Positions 16,831 through 24,312 of a stretch of DNA of 64,000 nucleotides are shown in pieces (the stretch's first letter is position 1; every line of letters starts with the position of its first letter). The stretch lies in the NCBI GenBank assembly GCA_902470365.1, contig CABRFZ010000009.1, forward strand, positions 1-64,000, read 5' to 3'. The stretch comes from an uncultured Collinsella sp. (lineage in GTDB: Bacteria; Actinomycetota; Coriobacteriia; Coriobacteriales; Coriobacteriaceae). The translations under genes and the position numbers were made by a program. A model generated the notes under the pieces. It was not told where the DNA came from and made no database searches. It worked only from the letters and a program-made list of their open reading frames with translations.

Positions 16831-17364
16831 TTACTTCAGTGCGTCGGCGCGCAGATCGACGCCGGCGGATTCGAACACGAGCGTGCGGTCGTACCACTGC
16901 TCTTTTCTAATACTCCACGCGGCGCAGGCGGTGTCCTCGTCGAGCGCTTCAACGGGCACGTCGTAGGTGTACTTGCCTTCCGCGTTTTCCACATAGGGGA
17001 TGAAGTCGGCCTCGCTCGCGGCGGCAGCCTCGTCGCCCGTGCCCATGAAGAGCTTGCCGTAGCCCGTCCCGGAAAGCGTCATCACGCAGTGCATGGAGCC
17101 GTTTTCCACGATGAGCTGGGCGTCCACAATTCTGAACATGTTCGAGCTGGAATCTACGGTGACCGGATAGGTGCCGTCGGCCACCTTGTCGGCGGTGATG
17201 GGGGCAGCGCTTGCGCCCTCGGGCGCATCGGCCGCCTGTTCGGTCTTTTCCTGGGAATCGGCATCGCTTGCCTTTGCGCTGTCGATTGAATTTCCGCCGC
17301 AGCCGACGAGCGAGAACGCGAAAAGCGTCGCTGACAGGGCGAAGGCGAGGGTTTTCTTCAACAT
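16831..17364 (-). CDS. Lipoprotein with a single NEAT-like or iron-transport-associated domain
   Basis: This 177-residue predicted lipoprotein has a short signal peptide with lipobox SLVGC and Cys22, then an acidic Ser/Ala/Glu linker, then one domain of about 120 residues that begins ADGTYPVTVDSSSNMFRI and includes a MTLSGTGYGKLFMG motif. That pattern resembles small surface domains that bind heme or other tetrapyrroles, and it seems related to the N-terminal domain of the next gene. The ATG at 17364 is chosen because the signal peptide begins there. It sits between the cobaltochelatase gene and the ABC importer, so it may pass a tetrapyrrole or metal between them. Function is unproven. Confidence 0.72.
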   Translation of the reverse strand: MLKKTLAFALSATLFAFSLVGCGGNSIDSAKASDADSQEKTEQAADAPEGASAAPITADKVADGTYPVTVDSSSNMFRIVDAQLIVENGSMHCVMTLSGTGYGKLFMGTGDEAAAASEADFIPYVENAEGKYTYDVPVEALDEDTACAAWSIRKEQWYDRTLVFESAGVDLRADALK

Positions 17365-17427
17365 GGAGGGGGTTCCTTTCAATCGCTTCGACCGCCCGCG
17401 CCGTGCGGTGGGCGGGCGGGATGCGAA

Positions 17428-17474
17428 TGCAACGGGCATGCGCCGTCAGTCGGGGAAGGCGCATGCCCGTTGCA
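17428..17474 (-). other. Strong hairpin between cbiK and the lipoprotein gene
   Basis: A perfect 17-base inverted repeat (TGCAACGGGCATGCGCC at 17428-17444, complement at 17458-17474) is followed toward cbiK by a second stem GCACGGGG/CCCCGTGC at about 17472-17500. There is no T run, so an RNA stabiliser or processing site within the operon is more likely than a terminator. Confidence 0.6.
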
Positions 17475-17509
17475 CGGGGACGCGACCGGCGCCCCCGTGC
17501 GCGGCGAGT

Positions 17510-18436
17510 TTACAGCTTGGCGATGGCGTCGTCCACGTGCGAGACGTAGATGTCGTCGACCGCGACGTTCTGTCCCAGACCCTGGAGCAGGCATGTCACT
17601 TCGAAGCCGGCGGCCGTGAACTTCGCAGCCCAGCTGTCGGGGTCGGTCTCGTCTGCCATGTCGTTATTCGCGTGGTCGCCCGCGACCACCATGAACGGCG
17701 CGAGCACGGCCTTCTTGTAGCCTGCGGCGCTCGCGGCGGCGATAACATCCTCGCAGGTCGGTTCAGCCTCGACGGTGCCGACGAAGAACTGCGTCAAGCC
17801 CTCGTTCTTAAACACTTCCTGCATCTTGGCATAGTCGGCGTTGGAATCGGCTTCGGTGCCGTGGCCCATGAGGCACAGCGCCGTCTTGCCGTCGTCGAAG
17901 GACGCCATGTTCTCCTTAATGGCTGCGGCCACCTTCTTGTAGTCGTCGTCGGAGGTGAGCAGCGGGTCGCCGAGCGAGATTTTGTCGAACTTGTCGGCGT
18001 ACTTGTCGAGCTCGTCTTTCACGTCGGTGTATTCCAGGCCACCCATGAGATGCGTCGGCTGCACGACGATTTCCTTCACGCCGTCTTCCACGCAGCGGTC
18101 GAGCGCCTCGGTCATGTTGTCGATCGTGATGCCGTCGCGCTTCTTCAGCTTGTCGATGATGATCTGCGCGGTGAAGGCGCGGCGGATGTCGTAGTCCTGC
18201 CAGTACTTCTCGCGGATAGCGTCTTCGATGGCGCCGATGGTGATGTGGCGCGAGTCGTTGTAGCTCGTGCCGAAGCTCGTGACGAGGATGACCGGCTTCA
18301 CGGCCTTCTCCTTTTCGCTCGATTTCTCGGAACTCGCAGAGGTGCTGGAGCAGCCCGCGAGCGCGAATCCGGCGAGCGCGACGGCTCCGGTTGCTGCGGC
18401 GCCCATGAAGCCGCGGCGTGACATCTGGTCGGACAT
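17510..18436 (-). CDS. cbiK: Exported sirohydrochlorin cobaltochelatase
   Basis: This 308-residue protein matches the CbiK chelatase family, which inserts cobalt into sirohydrochlorin at the start of the anaerobic cobalamin pathway. The family region starts at about residue 48 with ILVTSFGTSYNDSR and contains VQPTHLMGGLEY and His192 in LMGHGTEADSNA, likely metal or proton-transfer sites. The N-terminus has a twin-arginine motif SRRGFMG and a lipobox ALAGC with Cys29, so it is predicted to be a Tat-exported lipoprotein. A periplasmic CbiK is known in Desulfovibrio. It is the first gene after the cobalamin riboswitch. The ATG at 18436 is preferred because an Arg/Pro-rich upstream extension would spoil the signal. 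Confidence 0.88.
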   Translation of the reverse strand: MSDQMSRRGFMGAAATGAVALAGFALAGCSSTSASSEKSSEKEKAVKPVILVTSFGTSYNDSRHITIGAIEDAIREKYWQDYDIRRAFTAQIIIDKLKKRDGITIDNMTEALDRCVEDGVKEIVVQPTHLMGGLEYTDVKDELDKYADKFDKISLGDPLLTSDDDYKKVAAAIKENMASFDDGKTALCLMGHGTEADSNADYAKMQEVFKNEGLTQFFVGTVEAEPTCEDVIAAASAAGYKKAVLAPFMVVAGDHANNDMADETDPDSWAAKFTAAGFEVTCLLQGLGQNVAVDDIYVSHVDDAIAKL

Positions 18437-18554
18437 GGTTTTTCCTTTCCTCGGTTTGCCGGTCCCCCGGCGACAGTTGCTTGTCGGCACAAGCGAAAGA
18501 AAAGCGCACCCCTCGGGGTTCACAAGGAGCTAACGCCACGGCGATGCCGTGAGG

Positions 18555-18660
18555 AAAAGGCGAAGCAGTCTGGCTTGGGGCGCGAGGCGGTTCGCCCGCG
18601 CGTCCTATACAGTAATGTCCCTTGCCCAGGATTCCCACCTGGTTCCCTCCGCAAGCCAGC
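18555..18660 (-). promoter_or_regulatory. Cobalamin (adenosylcobalamin) riboswitch
   Basis: Read on the minus strand, the leader of cbiK contains GGGAACCAGGTGGGAATCC, then GGACATTACTGTA, and then the B12-box variant AAGCCAGACTGC, in the order and spacing of the cobalamin aptamer. Downstream toward cbiK lie small hairpins, including ACCCC-GA-GGGGT followed by GCTTTTCTTTC near 18500-18525, which could be the expression platform. The riboswitch should shut down the chelatase and ABC importer arm when B12 is plentiful. The remainder of 18437-18894 is a divergent promoter region; I see no second aptamer for the plus-strand operon. Confidence 0.9.
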
Positions 18661-18894
18661 GCGGGCTGTGCGGGCGCCGCGCCGGTCATTTCCTTTTATC
18701 CGATTGTCATATGCTCGTTGCCGAATCTTTTACTATGATAGTGGGCACTTGTGAACGTGTCAAAGCCAGGGCGGGCGGCATTGCGCCTCCTGCCTGCGTA
18801 TTTGCGCCGATTGCCGCCGCAGGCGCCGTGTTTTGCCCGCTGCGCGAATGGCGGCGTAAACGGTTGCGATGAGAAACGGGAAGGGAAGGCTCGG

Positions 18895-19686
18895 ATGATT
18901 CATATCGTTGGCGCAGGCTCGGGCGCCGCCGACCTTATCACGCTGCGCGGGGCGCGCCTTCTGCGCGCGGCCGACGTGGTCGTTTGGGCGGGGAGCCTTG
19001 TGAACCCCGAGCTGCTCGCCGAGTGCAAGGAATCCTGCGTCGTCTACGACAGCGCGCACATGACCTTGGAGGAAGTGCTCGACGTGATGTGCGCGGCGGA
19101 TGCGCGGGGCGAGGAAGTGGTGCGCCTGCACACGGGTGACCCGTGCCTATACGGCGCCATCCAGGAGCAGATGGACGCACTCGACGCGCGCGGCGTGGAC
19201 TACGAGGTGGTGCCCGGCGTGTCGAGCTTTTGCGGTGCCGCGGCGGCGCTTCGCCAGGAATACACGCTGCCGGGAATCAGCCAGTCGGTCGTGATCACGC
19301 GGCTTTCCGGGCGCACCCTCATGCCCGCGGGCGAGGGCATGCGCACCATGGCGGAAAGCGGCTCGACTATGGTCATCTTCCTGAGCTCGGGTATGCTCGC
19401 TGAGCTTTCCGCCGAGCTTTTGGCCGCGGGCCGCAGCTCCGACGAGCCGGCGGCGCTCGTGTACAAGGCGACCTGGCCTGAGGAGCGCGTGGTGCGATGC
19501 ACAGTGGGCACGCTCGCCGACGCGGGCGCGCGAGAGGGCATCGACCGCACGGCGCTCGTGGTGGTGGGCCGCGTGCTCGGAGCTCGCGGCGGGCTTTCGC
19601 ACAACGGCGCGCAAGCGGAGTCGTACGAGCGCAGCAAGCTTTACGACCCTTCGTTTGCCACGGGGTATCGGAAGGCGAGCAGCTAG
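18895..19686 (+). CDS. cbiF: Cobalt-precorrin-4 C11-methyltransferase
   Basis: This 263-residue SAM-dependent enzyme adds the C-11 methyl group during corrin ring synthesis in the cytoplasm. The N-terminal tetrapyrrole methylase motif IHIVGAGSGAADLITLRG, the loop RLHTGDPCLYG and the CbiF-like VPGVSSFCGAAAAL are all present. The ATG at 18895 has GGGAAGGGAAGG upstream and starts exactly at the conserved beta-strand. It is the first gene of a long plus-strand operon in which most genes overlap or abut. The length is normal for CbiF/CobM. Confidence 0.95.
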   Translation: MIHIVGAGSGAADLITLRGARLLRAADVVVWAGSLVNPELLAECKESCVVYDSAHMTLEEVLDVMCAADARGEEVVRLHTGDPCLYGAIQEQMDALDARGVDYEVVPGVSSFCGAAAALRQEYTLPGISQSVVITRLSGRTLMPAGEGMRTMAESGSTMVIFLSSGMLAELSAELLAAGRSSDEPAALVYKATWPEERVVRCTVGTLADAGAREGIDRTALVVVGRVLGARGGLSHNGAQAESYERSKLYDPSFATGYRKASS

Positions 19687-19687
19687 C

Positions 19688-20872
19688 GTGGCCTTCGAGC
19701 ATTACATATATACCGGGACGACCCGCCTGCGCTGCGGCTACACCACGGGGAGCTGCGCCGCGCTCGCGGCGAAGGCAGCCTGCGAGATGCTCTTGTCACG
19801 AAAGCCCGTCGGCCTCGTGTCGATCGTCACCCCCGGCGGGCTGCCCGTCGAGGCGAACGTGGTCGACGCATGCATCGGCGAGGGGTGCGCCCAGTGCGCC
19901 GTGCGAAAGGACGCAGGCGACGATGCCGATGTGACCGACGGCGTGCTCGTGTACGCGCGCGTGGAACATGCGGGGTCGGGCACGGGTGCTGCGGGCGGCA
20001 AGGACGTGCCCGCGCGCGAATCGGAAGTTTCCGTCGATGGCGGCGTGGGCGTGGGGCGCGTGACGTTGCCCGGGCTCGAGCAGCCGGTTGGGGCGGCCGC
20101 CATCAACGCGACGCCGCGCGCGATGATCACTTCGGCGGTGCGCGAGGTGTGCGCCGCGCACGGCTTTTCTGGAAATATTGCTGTGACGATTTCGGTACCC
20201 GAGGGTGTTGCCCTTGCCGAAAAGACCTTTAACCCGCACCTGGGGATTAAGGACGGCATCTCCATCCTGGGCACGACGGGCATCGTCGAGCCGCGCAGCC
20301 TCGCTGCCTTGCGCGACAGCATCGAGCTCGAGATCCGGCAGCATGCGGCTATGGGGCGGCGCGGAGTCGTGCTCACGCCCGGCAACTACGGCGCGCAGTT
20401 CATCTCGGGGCATTTCCACCTAAACGGTGCGCCGGTGGTCTTCATCTCCAACTTTGTGGGCGATGCGATTGATTGCTGCGTTCGTGAGGGATTTACCAAT
20501 GTCCTTCTTGTGGGACACATCGGCAAGTTGGTGAAGGTCGCGGGCGGCATCATGGACACCCATTCGCGTACCGCCGACTGCCGCGCGGAGATTCTGGCCG
20601 TCCACGCGGCCATGGCCGGCGCGGGCGCGAAGACCGTGCGCGAGATCATGTCGTCCGTCACGACCACGGCGGCGCTCGAGGTAATCGAGGCCGCCGGCGC
20701 GGGGGACGCTGCGCGCGCCACGCTCGCTGCGGCAATCGAGGACAGGTTGCGCCGCCGCGCGGCGGGCGCATGCGACATCGCCGCGGTCGTGTTCGACGCC
20801 GAGCGCCGCGAGCTTTTCCGTACGTCGGGCGCCGATGCAGTTATCGGGGAATTGGGGGCGACGTATGAATAA
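19688..20872 (+). CDS. cbiD: Cobalt-precorrin-5B C1-methyltransferase
   Basis: This 394-residue enzyme methylates C-1 of the corrin ring, a step unique to the anaerobic pathway. The N-terminal signature LRCGYTTGSCAALAAKAA identifies the family; VVTPGG-like and GIVEPRSLAAL segments follow. It begins with GTG at 19688, one base after the cbiF stop. The C-terminus seems complete and its last codons overlap the start of the cbiL remnant. An insertion of about 20 variable residues (HAGSGTGAAGGKDV region) is a small departure from the typical length. Confidence 0.94.
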   Translation: MAFEHYIYTGTTRLRCGYTTGSCAALAAKAACEMLLSRKPVGLVSIVTPGGLPVEANVVDACIGEGCAQCAVRKDAGDDADVTDGVLVYARVEHAGSGTGAAGGKDVPARESEVSVDGGVGVGRVTLPGLEQPVGAAAINATPRAMITSAVREVCAAHGFSGNIAVTISVPEGVALAEKTFNPHLGIKDGISILGTTGIVEPRSLAALRDSIELEIRQHAAMGRRGVVLTPGNYGAQFISGHFHLNGAPVVFISNFVGDAIDCCVREGFTNVLLVGHIGKLVKVAGGIMDTHSRTADCRAEILAVHAAMAGAGAKTVREIMSSVTTTAALEVIEAAGAGDAARATLAAAIEDRLRRRAAGACDIAAVVFDAERRELFRTSGADAVIGELGATYE

Positions 20873-21098
20873 AGGCGTTCAGTACGGGGTGCGCCGCGCA
20901 ATCGGCTGGCCGGGGACGAAGGTGGTCATGAAGGCGCGCCGCTCGCTTGCGGACACGAAGCGCATCCTTCACGAGGAGAGCGCCTTCGACGGTGCCGAGC
21001 TCGTTGAGGACTGTGGACTTCCGGGCGAGCGCGTGTACCGCTTGCTCGTCGATGTGCCCGATCGGGGCAGCTACTTCTCGACGATGGTGGTGCGCTAG
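20865..21098 (+). pseudogene. cbiL: C-terminal remnant of precorrin-2 C20-methyltransferase
   Basis: This 77-codon frame matches only the last 60 or so residues of the CbiL/CobI family: TKVVMKARRSLADTK, then LPGERVYRLL and a final GSYFSTMVVR, which line up with the -VMK-, -GE(R/Q)- and YFS-(T/I)-x-(V/L)-V pattern I recall for CbiL and CobI C-termini. The N-terminal SAM-binding half of about 160 residues, including the GxGPGDPEL motif, is absent, and no piece of it is found upstream, where intact cbiD ends eight bases into the frame. The first 17 residues do not look like CbiL and may be a deletion junction. The reading frame is open and has an ATG, but it cannot encode a working methyltransferase. 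Confidence 0.8.
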
Positions 21099-22232
21099 AT
21101 GAGGATTTCCTGCATAGCGTTCACTGAGAGGGGGTATGCGTTGGCGGAGCGCACCGCACGCGCGCTTTCCGACTGCGCGCAGACAGGTGAAGATGACCCT
21201 GGCTGGGACGTTTCCGTTTCGCGCGGGTTCGGCGAGGGGAAGGCCGACCTGCGCGCATGGACGGCGCTCGCGTGGGAAGCGTCGGGCGCGCTTCTGTTCG
21301 TGGGCGCGGCGGGCATCGCCGTGCGGGCGATCGCGCCGCATGTCGCCTCGAAGGCAAACGATCCCGCGGTTGTGGTGATCGACGAGGCGGGGCGCTTTGC
21401 CGTCCCGCTTTTGTCGGGGCATTTGGGCGGTGCGAACGAGCTTGCGCAAACTGTGGCACGCGCGGCAGGGGCCATCCCCGTCATCACCACGGCGACCGAC
21501 GTCCGCGGCGTGTGGGCGGTGGATGCGTGGGCGCGCTGTGCGGGGCTCGCCGTTTCGAATCCCGAGGCTATCAAGCGAGTGTCGGCGCGGCTGCTTTCGG
21601 GCGGGCGCGTGGCGCTCTATTCCGACATGCCGATTTCGGGACAGCCGCCTGAGGGGGTTGACATTGCGTCCGACCGCGCTCGGGCCGATATCGTCGTATC
21701 GCCGTTCGCTGGCGCGAATGCAGGTGCGTCCGTTCGCGCGGCGGAGACAACGGGCGAGGTCGTGCCCGCCGGTGAGACGGGGAAGCCGGCGGGTGTGCGG
21801 GCGCAGGCGCCTGCGCCCGAGCCGCTTCGCCTTGTCGTGCCCTGCATCGTTGCGGGCATAGGGTGTCGTCGCGGTGCGTGCTCCGAAGCGATCGGGGAGG
21901 CGTTTCTTCTCGCGTGCGGGCAGGCGGGCATCTCGCCTTCGGCCGTGCGCGAGGCGGCGACGATCGACGTGAAGGCGCACGAGGAGGGTCTGCTCGCCTT
22001 CTGCCGCGCGCGCAATATCCCGCTTGCGACGTATTCCGCAGAGGAGTTGTCGCAGGTCGAAGGCAGCGTTTCGCCATCTGATTTCGTGCGCGCGACGGTG
22101 GGGGTCGACAACGTGTGCGAGCGCGCGGCGCTCGCGGACGGGGGCAAACTTATCTTCCCGAAGCTCGCCCACGGCGGCGTGACTGTCGCGTTTTCCAAGG
22201 TAACTATCGAACTTTCGTTTAAGGAGCGGTGA
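21099..22232 (+). CDS. cbiG: Cobalt-precorrin-5A hydrolase
   Basis: This 377-residue enzyme opens the delta-lactone of cobalt-precorrin-5A and releases the two-carbon fragment as acetaldehyde in the anaerobic pathway. The N-terminal domain has LLFVGAAGIAVRAIAP and VPLLSGHLGGAN, both strong CbiG motifs, and the C-terminal domain starts at about residue 245 with CIVAGIGCRRGACSEAI. The middle linker (about 210-240) is Ala/Glu/Pro-rich and poorly conserved. It starts with an ATG immediately after the cbiL remnant stop and its TGA overlaps the cbiH start. Confidence 0.94.
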   Translation: MRISCIAFTERGYALAERTARALSDCAQTGEDDPGWDVSVSRGFGEGKADLRAWTALAWEASGALLFVGAAGIAVRAIAPHVASKANDPAVVVIDEAGRFAVPLLSGHLGGANELAQTVARAAGAIPVITTATDVRGVWAVDAWARCAGLAVSNPEAIKRVSARLLSGGRVALYSDMPISGQPPEGVDIASDRARADIVVSPFAGANAGASVRAAETTGEVVPAGETGKPAGVRAQAPAPEPLRLVVPCIVAGIGCRRGACSEAIGEAFLLACGQAGISPSAVREAATIDVKAHEEGLLAFCRARNIPLATYSAEELSQVEGSVSPSDFVRATVGVDNVCERAALADGGKLIFPKLAHGGVTVAFSKVTIELSFKER

Positions 22233-22975
22233 TGGGAAAGCTCTTCGTGGTGGGGATCGGCCCGGGCGGCCCCGACGGCATGACGATTGCGGCCCGGCGC
22301 GCGCTCGAGGCGGCCGACATCGTTGTGGGGTACACGAAATACGTGGAGCTCGCGCTCGCCGCCGTGCCCGACGCGGAGCATCTCGCGACGCCGATGATGC
22401 ACGAGGTCGAACGGTGCCGCCTGGCGCTTTCGCGTGCGCAGAGCGGAGAAGCCGTGGCGCTCGTGTGCAGCGGTGACGCGGGCGTGTACGGCATGGCGAG
22501 CCCCGTGCTGGAGCTTGCGGAGGACTACCCCGATGTAGACGTGGAAGTTATCGCCGGGGCCACCGCGGCTCAGAGCGGATCGGCGGTGCTCGGCGCCCCG
22601 CTTGCCCACGACTTCGCGGTCGTGTCGCTCTCCGACCTGCTCACGCCATGGGAGGTCATCGAGCGCAGGCTCGCCGCCGTGGCGAGCGGCGACTTCTGCA
22701 TCTGTTTGTACAACCCGCGCAGCAGAAAGCGCGCCGACAGGCTCTCACGCGCGGCGAAGATTATGCTCGAATGGAAGGCCCCCGACACGCTCTGCGGCTG
22801 GGTACGCAACATCGGGCGCGAGGGGCAGCAGTCGGGCATGTGCAGGCTCTCTGAGCTGGGGGAGATCGACGCCGACATGTTCACCACCGTGTTCGTCGGC
22901 AACGCGGACACGAAGCGCATAGGCGGCCGTATGGTCACGCCGCGCGGGTATCGGGAGATTCCATGCGAAAGGTAA
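22232..22975 (+). CDS. cbiH: Cobalt-factor III / precorrin-3B C17-methyltransferase
   Basis: This 247-residue SAM-dependent methyltransferase drives C-17 methylation and ring contraction. It has the tetrapyrrole methylase start VVGIGPGGPDGMTIAARRAL, the GDAGVYGMASP loop and CbiH-like LYNPRSRKRADRL. AAGGAG lies just upstream and the ATG overlaps the cbiG stop as TGATG. Its end overlaps cbiET by 13 bases, implying coupled translation. Confidence 0.95.
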   Translation: MGKLFVVGIGPGGPDGMTIAARRALEAADIVVGYTKYVELALAAVPDAEHLATPMMHEVERCRLALSRAQSGEAVALVCSGDAGVYGMASPVLELAEDYPDVDVEVIAGATAAQSGSAVLGAPLAHDFAVVSLSDLLTPWEVIERRLAAVASGDFCICLYNPRSRKRADRLSRAAKIMLEWKAPDTLCGWVRNIGREGQQSGMCRLSELGEIDADMFTTVFVGNADTKRIGGRMVTPRGYREIPCER

Positions 22976-24312
22976 CGATCATCGGGGCGGGGCCCGGAAA
23001 CCCCGACTTGCTCTCGCGCGCGGCGCTCGACGCGATCGACATCGCCGACGTGGTCATCGGCGCTCATCGCGCGCTTGTCGGCATCGACGTGCCGCCCGAC
23101 GTGGTGAGATGCGAGCTCGTGAAGACGGCGGACATCGTCGCCGCGCTCACCGATGCGGCGTCGTGGCAGCGCGCCGTGGTCGTGATGACGGGCGATGTGG
23201 GGCTTTTCAGCGGCGCGCGCCGCCTGGTAGAGGCGCTCTCCGGCGATGCGCAGGTGGACGTGCGCGTCATTCCCGGCATAAGCTCAGCGTCTTATCTCGC
23301 CGCGCGTCTCGCGCGTCCATGGCAGGATTGGCGCTTCGCGAGCGCTCACGGCGTGGCGTGCGACATCGTGGCCGAGGCCGAGCGCTCAGGCGAGCTCTTC
23401 CTCGCCACGTCGGGTGGGGAAGACCCCTCGCGGCTTTCGGGCGAGCTTGTGCAGGCGGGCTTCGGGGACGCGCGCGTGACCGTGGCCGAGCGCCTGTCGT
23501 ACCCCGACGAGCGCATCACCTGCGCGACCGCAAGTGAAATTGCAGGTCAGACGTTCGACGACTTGAACGTGATGCTTATCGAGTTCGCAGGCGGCGCCGG
23601 GTCGCCTGCGGGCTCTAGCGCAGCCTTCGAGGCGCCGGCCGGCGCGTCTGCGCCCGCGGCGACTTCTTCTGCGGCGGACTCTGCGGGCGCATCCCGTGCC
23701 GCGAGCTCCCGCTGGCCGTACGCTTCCTCGGGCATTCCCGACAAGCTCTTCATCCGCGGTGACGTTCCCATGACCAAGCAGGAGGTACGAGCCGTCGCGC
23801 TCGCGAAGCTGCGCCTTACCGCGACCGACACCGTGTGGGACGTCGGCGCCGGCACGGGGAGCGTGTCGATCGAGGCGGCGCTCGTCGCGCGAGCGGGGTC
23901 GGTATGGGCGGTCGAGCGCAACGCGGCCGGCGTGCGGCTCATCCGAGAGAACGCGGATGCATTCGGGTGCGGCAACGTGCATGCGGTCCCCGGTGTCGCC
24001 CCCGAAGCGCTCGCGAAACTGCCCGTCCCCGACGCCGTGTTCGTAGGCGGGAGCGCGGGCGAGCTTCCCTCCATCGTGGAGGCGGCGCTCGAGAAGAATT
24101 CGCAGGTTCGCCTGTGCGTGCCATGCGTCACCATTGAGACACTCACCGAGGCGTGCGCGCTCCTCTCGGGTTCGCGCTTTAAGGGGTTCGAGGCGTGCCA
24201 GGTGTCGGCCGCCCGCGCCGAGGCTGTAGGCTCGTACCATCTTATGAAGGCGCAAAACCCCGTGTTCCTCGTCAGCGCGCGTGGTGCAGGTGGGGAAGGC
24301 GGCGCCCGGTGA
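22963..24312 (+). CDS. cbiET: Fused precorrin-6B C5,15-methyltransferase and C12-decarboxylase
   Basis: This 449-residue protein joins two enzymes. CbiE (about residues 1-205) carries IIGAGPGNPDLLSRAA and the MTGDVGLFSGA loop and methylates C-5. CbiT (about 255-445) has DVPMTKQEVRA and the SAM motif WDVGAGTGSVSIEAAL, and methylates C-15 with loss of the acetate carboxyl. An Ala/Ser/Gly-rich linker of about 45 residues joins them. The same fusion is known as CobL in aerobic producers and occurs in many anaerobes. Its TGA overlaps the cbiA GTG. Confidence 0.95.
   Translation: MRKVTIIGAGPGNPDLLSRAALDAIDIADVVIGAHRALVGIDVPPDVVRCELVKTADIVAALTDAASWQRAVVVMTGDVGLFSGARRLVEALSGDAQVDVRVIPGISSASYLAARLARPWQDWRFASAHGVACDIVAEAERSGELFLATSGGEDPSRLSGELVQAGFGDARVTVAERLSYPDERITCATASEIAGQTFDDLNVMLIEFAGGAGSPAGSSAAFEAPAGASAPAATSSAADSAGASRAASSRWPYASSGIPDKLFIRGDVPMTKQEVRAVALAKLRLTATDTVWDVGAGTGSVSIEAALVARAGSVWAVERNAAGVRLIRENADAFGCGNVHAVPGVAPEALAKLPVPDAVFVGGSAGELPSIVEAALEKNSQVRLCVPCVTIETLTEACALLSGSRFKGFEACQVSAARAEAVGSYHLMKAQNPVFLVSARGAGGEGGAR

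Noticed and set aside
18761..18780. AAGCCAGGG on the plus strand before cbiF, similar to a B12 box
   Set aside because: The other conserved parts of the cobalamin aptamer (GGTG-x-x-AATCC and ACTGT) are missing upstream of it, so it is not a second riboswitch.
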